A stretch of 6,997 bases of DNA from Thermoleophilaceae bacterium (GTDB lineage: Bacteria; Actinomycetota; Thermoleophilia; Solirubrobacterales; Thermoleophilaceae): the NCBI GenBank assembly GCA_013811765.1, contig JACCUO010000117.1, positions 1-6,997 on the forward strand. Reading direction: 5' to 3'. Each line of letters begins with the position of its first letter. Positions within the stretch are counted from its first letter, which is position 1. Below, piece by piece: positions 1 to 5,639 of this stretch. The notes beneath the pieces were generated by a model. That model did no database searches. It saw only the letters and a program-made list of their open reading frames with translations, and was not told where the DNA came from. Both the position numbers and the translations under genes were made by a program.

Positions 1-291
1 GCCGGCCCGGCCGGCGAGGCTCTTGACGGCCTGCGGACGCTTCACTCCGCGCTCGCCGACCGCGGCGTGGCCGACCGCGTGATCCTCGACCTTGGGCTCG
101 TGCGGACGCTCGGCTACTACACGGGCGCCGTTTACGAGGTCTACGACCCCGCTGTGGGCTTCACGCTCGGTGGCGGAGGGCGCTATGACGACCTGATCGG
201 GCGCTTCGGCGCCCCGCGCCCCGCGTGCGGTGTGGCACTCGACGTCCAGCGGGTTCACATCGCCCAGGCGGCCGAGGAGCGGCTCAGGTGA
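1..291 (+). CDS. hisZ: HisZ, ATP phosphoribosyltransferase regulatory subunit (3' part only)
   Basis: The gene enters from the left edge in frame 1 and ends at TGA 289-291, so only the last 96 residues are visible. HisZ is a catalytically inactive paralogue of histidyl-tRNA synthetase. It assembles with short-form HisG to make active, histidine-regulated ATP phosphoribosyltransferase in the cytoplasm. Visible class II synthetase-fold signatures are a YYTGAVYEVY segment (about residues 39-48) and the motif-3-like GGGGRYDDLIGRFG stretch (about 56-69), followed by PACGVAL. The protein stops roughly 20 residues after that point, so it lacks the C-terminal anticodon-binding domain of a true HisS. 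That truncated end, and the short hisG overlapping it by 4 bp, favour HisZ over HisS. The N-terminal catalytic-domain motifs 1 and 2 lie outside the window. Confidence 0.9.
   Translation, partial: AGPAGEALDGLRTLHSALADRGVADRVILDLGLVRTLGYYTGAVYEVYDPAVGFTLGGGGRYDDLIGRFGAPRPACGVALDVQRVHIAQAAEERLR
274..279 (+). promoter_or_regulatory. Ribosome binding site for hisG
   Basis: GAGGAG lies 8 nt before the GTG at 288, inside the end of hisZ. It supports GTG 288 as the hisG start. An upstream in-frame start at 225 would add 21 residues that look unlike HisG and would overlap hisZ much further. Confidence 0.7.
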
Positions 292-923
292 GACACAAGC
301 TGACGATCGCGGTCCCCCGCGGCGCCCTCTTCGCGGACACGCTCGACCTGCTCGATCGGTTGGGGGTGAGCACCGCCGAGGTGCGCGAGAACGACCGCAA
401 GCTGCTCTTCGAGGACGCGGGCATCGTGACGATGCGCCCGAGTGACGTTCCGACCTACGTGGAGCACGGCGCGGCCGACATCGGCATCACCGGCAAGGAC
501 GTGCTGCTCGAGCAGCCCGAGCGGGAGGTCTACGAGCTGCTCGACCTGGGCTACGGGCGGTGCGAGATGGTGGTTGCGGCGCGCACCGGGGACGATGCGC
601 TCGCCGAGTCCCTGCGCCGGCTCGGCCGCATGCGCGTGGCCACCAAGTACCCACGCGTGGCCGCCGAGCACTTTGCGGAGACCGGCAGGCAGGCGGAGAT
701 CGTGGCCGTCAAGGGCTCGGTGGAGCTCGCTCCGCTCACCGGGCTGGTCGACGGGATCGTGGACCTCACGGCCACTGGCACGACGCTGCGCGAAAACGGC
801 CTGGAGGTCCTCGAGGAGATCGTGACCTGTACCGCGCGCCTGATCGCCAACCCCGTGGCGCACAAGCTGAAGGCCGCGGACATCGACGCTCTCCTGCGAA
901 AAATCCGAGAGGGGGCGGCGTGA
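288..923 (+). CDS. hisG: ATP phosphoribosyltransferase catalytic subunit, short form
   Basis: HisG condenses ATP with PRPP to phosphoribosyl-ATP, the committed and feedback-controlled step of histidine synthesis. The GTG start gives 211 residues, the length of the short form that lacks the C-terminal ACT-like regulatory domain and depends on HisZ. The protein opens with LTIAVPRGALF, the usual N-terminal strand and PRG element. It carries RVATKYPRVAAEHF around residues 117-130 and the family core GSVELAPLTGLVDGIVDL near 145-162. The PRPP-binding loop TATGTTLRENG follows directly. It overlaps hisZ by 4 bp (GTGA), which fits coupled, matched synthesis of the two subunits. Allosteric inhibition by histidine would act through HisZ; this comes from family knowledge and is not visible here. 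Confidence 0.97.
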   Translation: MRHKLTIAVPRGALFADTLDLLDRLGVSTAEVRENDRKLLFEDAGIVTMRPSDVPTYVEHGAADIGITGKDVLLEQPEREVYELLDLGYGRCEMVVAARTGDDALAESLRRLGRMRVATKYPRVAAEHFAETGRQAEIVAVKGSVELAPLTGLVDGIVDLTATGTTLRENGLEVLEEIVTCTARLIANPVAHKLKAADIDALLRKIREGAA

Positions 924-2176
924 GGATTGCCGAGCTGGGCCCGGGTGTCACGGCCGCCGAGATCCGCGCGCTTGCCCCCGCCCCGCGCGAGGTGGAGGCC
1001 GACGTGCGGGCGATCGCAGATGAGGTGCGCGACGGCGGCGACGCCGCCCTGCTGAGCCTGACCGCGCGCTTCGGCGGGCCTGACCTGCGCGCGGAGGACC
1101 TGCGCGTGGCGGAGGCAGAGATCGAGGGAGCGGCCGCGGCCCTGGAGCCCGAGCTGCTCGCTGCTCTGCGCACCGCAATCGCCAACGTGGGCGCGGTGGC
1201 CGTGGTACAGCTGCGCGACCGGATGACCGTCGAGCTGCCCGAGGGCCAGTGCGTAGAGGTGGTGGAGGCGCCGGTCGGGAGGGTCGGCGCCTACGTGCCG
1301 GCGGGCCGGGCCGCGTACCCCTCCACGCTCGTCATGGTCGCCGTGACCGCTCGGGCGGCCGGGGTGAAGGACATCGCCGTGTGCGCCCCGCCCGACCGGG
1401 ACGGTCAGGCGCATCCGGTGATCCTCGCCGCCTGCGCGCTCTGCGGGGTGAGCGAGGTGTACCGGGTGGGTGGCGCCCAGGCGGTGGCCGCTCTCACCTA
1501 CGGCACCGAGTCCATCCCCGCGGTAGACGTGATCGCGGGACCTGGCAACCGCTGGGTGCAGGAGGCAAAGCGACAGGCGGTCGGGGTCGTGGGGATCGAC
1601 GGGATAGCAGGGCCCAGCGAGCTGGTCGTGGTGGCCGGCGCGCGCGAGGCTCCGGAGCCGATCGCCCTCGACCTGCTGGCTCAGGGAGAGCACGGGGACG
1701 ACGGATTGCTGGTCCTGATCTCGCCGGACCCGGACCTGCTCGCAGCGGTGCGCGCCGGCGTGGAGGCGATGGCCCCCAGCCGCCCGACCGTGGCCGCACC
1801 GCCGCTGGCGCTCGTGCGGGCGGCGGACGTGGCCGCCGCAGTCGAGCTGGCCGACGGGATCGCACCCGAGCACCTCGAGCTGGTGGGACCGGAGGCGGAG
1901 GCGCTTGCGACGGAGGTGCGCGCGGCGGGCTGCGTGTTCGTCGGAGCCAGCGCCGCCACGGCGTTCGGCGACTACGTGGCGGGGTCCAATCACGTCCTGC
2001 CCACCGGCGGCGCTGCACGCTTTCAGAGTGCCCTGTCGGTGGCCACCTTCCGGCGCAGAACTGTGCGTGTATCCGTGCCGCCCGCCGCCGCGGCGCGCCT
2101 TGCCCCTCACGGCGCCGTCCTGGCGCGCGCCGAGGGCTTTCCCGTCCACGCCGAGTCGATGGAGTGCCGCGCGTGA
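920..2176 (+). CDS. hisD: Histidinol dehydrogenase
   Basis: HisD carries out the last two steps, oxidising L-histidinol through histidinal to L-histidine with two NAD+, using a bound zinc. The GTG start gives 418 residues, slightly under the usual 430 or so. All key residues can be placed by motif. GPGN is at 207-210 and IDGIAGPSE at 226-234. The zinc ligands are Q255 and H258 (in AQGEH), D351 (in GDYVAGSNHVLPTGG) and H410. The catalytic pair is E317-H318 (in PEHLEL). The gene overlaps hisG by 4 bp (GTGA), with a purine-rich GAGAGGGGG stretch just upstream as its likely ribosome binding site. Many actinobacterial operons have hisC next, but here hisB follows directly. Confidence 0.97.
   Translation: MRIAELGPGVTAAEIRALAPAPREVEADVRAIADEVRDGGDAALLSLTARFGGPDLRAEDLRVAEAEIEGAAAALEPELLAALRTAIANVGAVAVVQLRDRMTVELPEGQCVEVVEAPVGRVGAYVPAGRAAYPSTLVMVAVTARAAGVKDIAVCAPPDRDGQAHPVILAACALCGVSEVYRVGGAQAVAALTYGTESIPAVDVIAGPGNRWVQEAKRQAVGVVGIDGIAGPSELVVVAGAREAPEPIALDLLAQGEHGDDGLLVLISPDPDLLAAVRAGVEAMAPSRPTVAAPPLALVRAADVAAAVELADGIAPEHLELVGPEAEALATEVRAAGCVFVGASAATAFGDYVAGSNHVLPTGGAARFQSALSVATFRRRTVRVSVPPAAAARLAPHGAVLARAEGFPVHAESMECRA
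2161..2164 (+). promoter_or_regulatory. Ribosome binding site for hisB
   Basis: A short GGAG lies 8 nt before the GTG at 2173, within the end of hisD. It is weak but well spaced, and it supports the start inside the 4-bp overlap. Confidence 0.45.
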
Positions 2177-2760
2177 ACCGCAGCGCAGAGATCTCACGGA
2201 CCACGAACGAGACGGACATCCGCCTGTCCCTCGCCCTCGACGGGGCGGGGGAGGGGTCTCGCTCGACCGGCGTCGGGTTCTTTGACCATCTCCTGGATGC
2301 CGTGGCCCGCCACGGGCGCATTGACCTCGACGTGAACGTGGAGGGGGATCTGCAGACCGGCGCTCACCACACCGTGGAGGACACGGGCATCGCGCTCGGC
2401 CGCGCGCTGGACAAGGCCCTCGGGGATCGCGCCGGTATCCGGCGCTATGGCCATGCGGTGGTACCGATGGACGAGGCCCGTGCCGCGTGTGCCATAGACC
2501 TCTCGGGGAGGCCGTACGCCGCCGTGGAGGGTGAGCTCGCAGCCCAGGCGATAGCGGACTTCGACTCAGGCCTCGCGGAGGAGTTCTTCCGTGCGGTCGC
2601 GGGCACGGCGAAGCTCACGCTCCACGTCACCGTCGAACGCGGCACCAACAGCCACCACATCGTGGAGGCCGCCTTCAAGGCGTTCGCGCGCGCGTTGCGG
2701 GAGGCGGTCTCGATTGACCCCGACGAGCGCGGAGTGCCTTCAACGAAGGGGCTGCTGTGA
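2173..2760 (+). CDS. hisB: Imidazoleglycerol-phosphate dehydratase
   Basis: HisB dehydrates imidazole glycerol phosphate to imidazole acetol phosphate in a Mn2+-dependent reaction, normally as a 24-subunit assembly. The GTG start gives 195 residues, the size of the monofunctional enzyme. The fused N-terminal histidinol-phosphatase domain of enterobacterial HisB is absent. The two internally repeated halves and their metal-binding histidine motifs are visible: FFDHLLDAVARHG (36-48) and HHTVED (65-70) in the first half, and GHAVVPMDEA (93-102) and HHIVEA (161-166) in the second. The C-terminus ends in the family's PSTKGLL. The start is fixed by the 4-bp GTGA overlap with hisD and by the typical basic opening with an EISRTTNET segment. 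A separate histidinol-phosphate phosphatase must exist elsewhere in the genome. Confidence 0.97.
   Translation: MNRSAEISRTTNETDIRLSLALDGAGEGSRSTGVGFFDHLLDAVARHGRIDLDVNVEGDLQTGAHHTVEDTGIALGRALDKALGDRAGIRRYGHAVVPMDEARAACAIDLSGRPYAAVEGELAAQAIADFDSGLAEEFFRAVAGTAKLTLHVTVERGTNSHHIVEAAFKAFARALREAVSIDPDERGVPSTKGLL
2746..2751 (+). promoter_or_regulatory. Ribosome binding site for hisH
   Basis: AAGGGG sits 5 nt before the GTG at 2757, inside the last codons of hisB (the conserved STKG segment). It supports the overlapping start. Confidence 0.5.
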
Positions 2761-3383
2761 GGACCCTCGCGATCCTCGACTACGGCATGGGCAACCTGCG
2801 CTCGGTCGAGAAGGCCTTCGAGCACGTCGGGGCGCGGGCGGTAATCACCAGCGACCACGACGTCATCCGAGCTGCCGACGGTGTCGTGCTTCCCGGGGTC
2901 GGAGCCTTCCCGAAGGCCATGGCGGCCGTGCGCTCGCTCGGGCTGGATGGGCTGCTGCGCGAGCGACGCGACGCGGGGGCGCCGGTCCTCGGCCTCTGCC
3001 TCGGCATGCAGCTGCTGTTTCAGAGCACGACCGAGCTGGGCGGCGCCGAGGGTATCGGCCTGCTCGAGGGCCACGTCGAGGCGATCGACTCGCCGGGATT
3101 GAAGGTGCCACACATCGGCTGGAACGCGGTCTCCTGGCGGCGCGAGTCCCCGCTGACGCAGGGGCTGCCAAATCCGTGTGCCTTCTACCACGTGCACTCT
3201 TTCGGGGTTCGCCCCGCGCGCCCCGAGGACGTGCTCGGCGTGGCTGCCTACGGCAGCGAGTTCGCGAGTGTCGTGGCGCGTGACCGGGTCTACGGCACCC
3301 AGTTTCACCCCGAGAAGTCCGGGCCGGACGGCCTGAAACTGCTTGGCAGCTTTGCGAGCCTCTGCGTGCCTGCAGCGGCATGA
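2757..3383 (+). CDS. hisH: Imidazole glycerol phosphate synthase, glutaminase subunit
   Basis: HisH hydrolyses glutamine and passes ammonia through the HisF barrel, where it is used to make imidazole glycerol phosphate and AICAR. It is a class I glutamine amidotransferase of 208 residues, normal for the family. The N-terminus reads AILDYGMGNLRSVEKAF, as expected. The catalytic triad can be placed as C81 in GLCLGMQLLF and H184 and E186 in GTQFHPEKSG. The HisH-typical PHIGWN segment is at 118-123 and the oxyanion-side PGVGAF at 46-51. It starts with GTG in a 4-bp overlap with hisB and ends in an ATGA overlap with hisA. Its partner subunit gene, hisF, is separated from it by hisA, a common order in bacteria. 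Confidence 0.97.
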   Translation: MRTLAILDYGMGNLRSVEKAFEHVGARAVITSDHDVIRAADGVVLPGVGAFPKAMAAVRSLGLDGLLRERRDAGAPVLGLCLGMQLLFQSTTELGGAEGIGLLEGHVEAIDSPGLKVPHIGWNAVSWRRESPLTQGLPNPCAFYHVHSFGVRPARPEDVLGVAAYGSEFASVVARDRVYGTQFHPEKSGPDGLKLLGSFASLCVPAAA

Positions 3384-4141
3384 TCCTTCTGCCCGCCGTG
3401 GACATCCGCGACGGGCGCGCGGTGAACCTGCGCCAGGGCCGCTTCGAGGAGGAGACCGTCTACGCGGATGACCCATTCGAGGCGGCGCGCTCTTTCGTGG
3501 AGGCCGGCGCGCGGCAGCTGCATGTGGTGGATCTCGACGGCGCGCTCGAGGGCGAGCCGGTCAACCTGCCCCACCTGGAGCGGATCGCAGGTGACCTAGG
3601 GGTGCCCGTGCAGTACGGGGGCGGCCTGCGCTCATCGGAGGCGATCGGAGCGGCCCTGGCCGCCGGGGCCGATCGCGTGGTGGTGGGCACAGCCGCCTAC
3701 ACCGATCCCGATCTCCTCTCGGAGGCCTTGAAGAGATGGGAATCGCGGGTGGCCGTGGGGGTCGATGTTCGCGGCGGCCATGTCTCGGTGGCCGGGTGGA
3801 CGCGGGAGACGCAGGTGCGTCCCGAGGAGCTGATCCACAAGCTCCAGCGCCAGGGCGCCACGCGCTTTGTCTGCACGAACGCCGACCTCGACGGGATGCT
3901 CGAGGGCGTCGACCTCGAGGAGGTGCGGCGTATCTCCGAGGTCGTCTGCGGGGGGTTCGTCATCTCGGGCGGCGTGAGCTCGCTCGAAGATCTCGTGGCG
4001 CTGCGGGATCTGGGTCTGGACAACCTCGACGGCGTGATCTCCGGCAAAGCGCTCTATGAGGGCCGCTTCACGGTCGCTGAGGCCCAGGCCGTGCTCGAGA
4101 CCCGGCCCGATGAGCGGCCTGGGGCGGGGAGGCCCGGATAA
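3380..4141 (+). CDS. hisA: ProFAR isomerase (HisA type)
   Basis: HisA converts ProFAR to PRFAR by an Amadori rearrangement in a (beta/alpha)8 barrel. The ATG start overlaps hisH by 4 bp and gives 253 residues. I see no clear Shine-Dalgarno, so translation probably depends on coupling. The catalytic D8 (in PAVDI), D129 (in VGVDVRGG) and phosphate-binding SGGVSS (196-201) and SGKALYEGR are present. The GGGLR at 80-84 is the HisA form; the dual-function actinobacterial PriA normally has SGGIR here, with a key serine. This favours dedicated HisA over PriA. The usual TDxxxDGT motif is changed to TNADLDGML (166-174): the second acid D171 is kept, but the first Asp is Asn and the Thr is Met. About 15 residues at the C-terminus are Pro/Arg/Gly-rich and look like a loose tail. 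Confidence 0.93.
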   Translation: MILLPAVDIRDGRAVNLRQGRFEEETVYADDPFEAARSFVEAGARQLHVVDLDGALEGEPVNLPHLERIAGDLGVPVQYGGGLRSSEAIGAALAAGADRVVVGTAAYTDPDLLSEALKRWESRVAVGVDVRGGHVSVAGWTRETQVRPEELIHKLQRQGATRFVCTNADLDGMLEGVDLEEVRRISEVVCGGFVISGGVSSLEDLVALRDLGLDNLDGVISGKALYEGRFTVAEAQAVLETRPDERPGAGRPG

Positions 4142-4151
4142 CGGCGGGCGC

Positions 4152-4157
4152 TACGGT
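4152..4157 (+). promoter_or_regulatory. Possible -10 element for a leaderless hisF transcript
   Basis: TACGGT fits a TAnnnT -10 pattern and ends 6 nt before the hisF ATG, so transcription could begin at or next to the A of ATG. No Shine-Dalgarno sequence is visible in the 22-bp hisA-hisF gap, which fits leaderless initiation. I see no recognisable -35 element, so this is a weak call. Confidence 0.25.
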
Positions 4158-4163
4158 CTCTGG

Positions 4164-4946
4164 ATGGTCCTGAAGCGGGTCATCCCCTGCCTCGACGTGG
4201 ACAAGGGCCGCGTGGTCAAGGGCACGAACTTCGTGGACATTCGCGACGCCGGCGACCCGGTGGAGCTTGCCTCGCGCTATCAGGCCGAAGGCGCGGACGA
4301 GATCGTGTTCCTCGACATCACCGCTTCTCACGAGCGGCGCGACACGGTGGCCGCCCTGGCGCGCCGCTGCGCGGATGAGGTCTTCATCCCCTTCACGATC
4401 GGCGGCGGCATCCGCTCGGTCGAGGACGCCCAGTCCGTGCTCGACGCCGGCTCGGACAAGGTGGCGGTGAACTCGGCGGCCGTCGCACGACCCGAGCTGA
4501 TCAGCGAGCTGGCAGAGGTATTCGGCGCGCAGTGCGTGGTCCTTGCCATCGACGCCCGGCGCAGAGGCGGTGCCCCGACAGGCGGTGTGGCGGATAGCGG
4601 CTACGAGGTCGTGGTGCAGGGCGGGCGGAAAGAGACCGGCCTGGAGGCTGTGGCATGGGCGCGCGAGGGCGTCGGCAGGGGAGCGGGCGAGATCTTGCTG
4701 ACCAGCATGGACCGCGACGGCACCGAGGATGGCTACGAGCTCGAGCTCACGCGCCGGGTGGCGGATGCCGTGGAGGTGCCGGTGATCGCCTCGGGCGGCG
4801 CCGGGAGGCTCGACCATCTGGTGGAGGCCGTGGAGGTTGGGGGCGCAGATGCGGTGCTCTGCGCCTCAATCTTCCACTACGGTGCCTTCACGGTCGGCGA
4901 TGCGAAGGAGCGGATGCGAGATGCGGGAATCCCTGTCAGGCTGTGA
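4164..4946 (+). CDS. hisF: Imidazole glycerol phosphate synthase, cyclase subunit
   Basis: HisF is the (beta/alpha)8-barrel subunit that joins ammonia from HisH to PRFAR, releasing imidazole glycerol phosphate and AICAR. I chose ATG 4164 because the protein then opens [20 protein letters not shown], the family N-terminus. Upstream in-frame ATGs at 4056 and 4110 would add 36 or 18 unlike residues and run back into hisA. It has 260 residues. Catalytic D11 and D130 (in LAIDARR) are present, as are the phosphate-binding GGGIRS (80-85) and ASGGAG, and the [12 protein letters not shown] loop (180-191). A Gly/Ala/Pro-rich insertion at about 135-146 makes this loop roughly 9 residues longer than in Thermotoga HisF. 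It resembles the actinobacterial form as I recall it. It is the only his gene here that does not overlap its predecessor. Confidence 0.97.
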   Translation: MVLKRVIPCLDVDKGRVVKGTNFVDIRDAGDPVELASRYQAEGADEIVFLDITASHERRDTVAALARRCADEVFIPFTIGGGIRSVEDAQSVLDAGSDKVAVNSAAVARPELISELAEVFGAQCVVLAIDARRRGGAPTGGVADSGYEVVVQGGRKETGLEAVAWAREGVGRGAGEILLTSMDRDGTEDGYELELTRRVADAVEVPVIASGGAGRLDHLVEAVEVGGADAVLCASIFHYGAFTVGDAKERMRDAGIPVRL

Positions 4947-4949
4947 GGA

Positions 4950-5597
4950 ATGAGGCGGAGGACGATGCTCGCGGCCGCTGCCGTGGCCGCGACGGTGCTC
5001 CTACCCGCCGCGAGCGCGCCCGCCGCGCCGGGCGACTACCGAGCGGTGTTTCGCGACTGGCAGCCGGATAAGAAGATCACTCCCTGCCGCTTCACCCGCG
5101 CCCAGCTGGTGAACGCCCGACGGGTGGCGGCCACCGTCACGGACTTCGACAGCTACGCCCCCGGCTTTCGCGAGGAGATACGCCGGCAGATCGCAAGGCA
5201 CGATGCGGGCGGCTGCTCCAGGGCGCGTGCGCGGTCTGCCCTGCGAATGGTCCGGATCGCCCGCATCCGCCCGCGGGGAGGGCTCGGGGAGAGCGTCACG
5301 ATCCGCAATACCGGCCGTCGCGCCGCCAGCCTCAGGGGGGCCACCCTGCGCGACCGTGGCGGGCGGCGCCTCCGCCTGACAGGCGCCGGGAAGCTCGGCG
5401 GCCGACGATCGCTCCGGGTTGTCACCGGCTGTGCCCGCGGCCGCACGAGACCCACCAGATCCGGCTTCAGCTTTTTCGCCTGCCGGCGGGGCAGGCTCTG
5501 GGATGACAGCGGGGATGTCGTCAAGGTTCGCGACTCCCGCGGCACCCTCATCGCCCAGCGCGGCTACGGCAGGCTGCGCGGCGTCGCCGGTTTCTGA
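4950..5597 (+). CDS. Secreted arginine-rich lamin tail domain (LTD) protein
   Basis: This is a predicted exported protein of 215 residues with no assigned function. The N-terminus has a basic MRRR, an Ala/Val/Leu core at about 7-18 and a likely signal peptidase site near residue 25 (APA before APGDY). Residues about 28-90 form a small region with C46 and C89, including DFDSYAPGFREEIRRQIARH. Residues about 110-207 look like a lamin tail domain: ESVTIRNTGRRAASLRGATL, then a run leading to LWDDSGDVVKVRDSRGTLI and a final YG. This matches the LTD pattern of an N-x-G strand, a G(A/W)xL strand, and a W-[DN]-[DN]-x-GD turn before the last strands. C161 and C178 lie in this domain, so two disulfides are plausible. 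It has 45 Arg and only 4 Lys. The start is uncertain: ATG 4965 lies just after GGAGGA but too close to it, and ATG 4950 keeps the basic signal-peptide head. It begins 3 nt after hisF. Confidence 0.8.
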   Translation: MRRRTMLAAAAVAATVLLPAASAPAAPGDYRAVFRDWQPDKKITPCRFTRAQLVNARRVAATVTDFDSYAPGFREEIRRQIARHDAGGCSRARARSALRMVRIARIRPRGGLGESVTIRNTGRRAASLRGATLRDRGGRRLRLTGAGKLGGRRSLRVVTGCARGRTRPTRSGFSFFACRRGRLWDDSGDVVKVRDSRGTLIAQRGYGRLRGVAGF

Positions 5598-5627
5598 GCG
5601 CTCACGTACCCACAGCGCGCAGGCAGG

Positions 5628-5633
5628 GACAAT
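5628..5633 (+). promoter_or_regulatory. Possible -10 element before the tRNA nucleotidyltransferase gene
   Basis: GACAAT ends 6 nt before ATG 5640, the same geometry as TACGGT before hisF. It lies in the 42-bp gap after the lamin-tail gene. No clear -35 is seen. The gap also holds a purine-rich GGCAGGGA that could act as a weak ribosome binding site, so leaderless initiation is only one reading. Confidence 0.25.
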
Positions 5634-5639
5634 GTGCCC

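Noticed and set aside
225..287. An N-terminal extension of hisG from an upstream start at 225
   Set aside because: The extra residues do not resemble HisG, would overlap hisZ by 67 bp, and a good ribosome binding site precedes GTG 288.
1..291. The partial first gene as a true histidyl-tRNA synthetase (hisS)
   Set aside because: The protein ends soon after the motif-3-like segment with no anticodon-binding domain, and it overlaps a short-form hisG, the standard HisZ context.
551..2197. A 548-codon open frame on the - strand across hisG and hisD
   Set aside because: It lies wholly antisense to two intact, motif-complete genes. High-GC codon use on the + strand removes stop codons from this antisense frame. 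The translation shows no recognisable domain and has low-complexity Arg/Gly/His content.
2445..3476. A 343-codon open frame on the - strand across hisB, hisH and hisA
   Set aside because: It is antisense to well-supported genes, has no family motifs, and is explained by GC skew in codon positions.
4056..4163. A longer hisF starting at 4056 or 4110
   Set aside because: HisF proteins begin right at the KRVIPCLDV segment. The added residues are read through the end of hisA and look non-native.
4943..5071. A small + strand frame opening at a GTGA overlapping the hisF stop, like the other his junctions
   Set aside because: Any TGA stop after a codon ending in G creates GTGA. The 42-residue product is low-complexity and out of frame with the signal-peptide gene that clearly starts at 4950 or 4965.
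5598..5639. A transcription terminator between the lamin-tail gene and the nucleotidyltransferase gene
   Set aside because: No stable inverted repeat followed by a T-run is present in this 42-bp gap.
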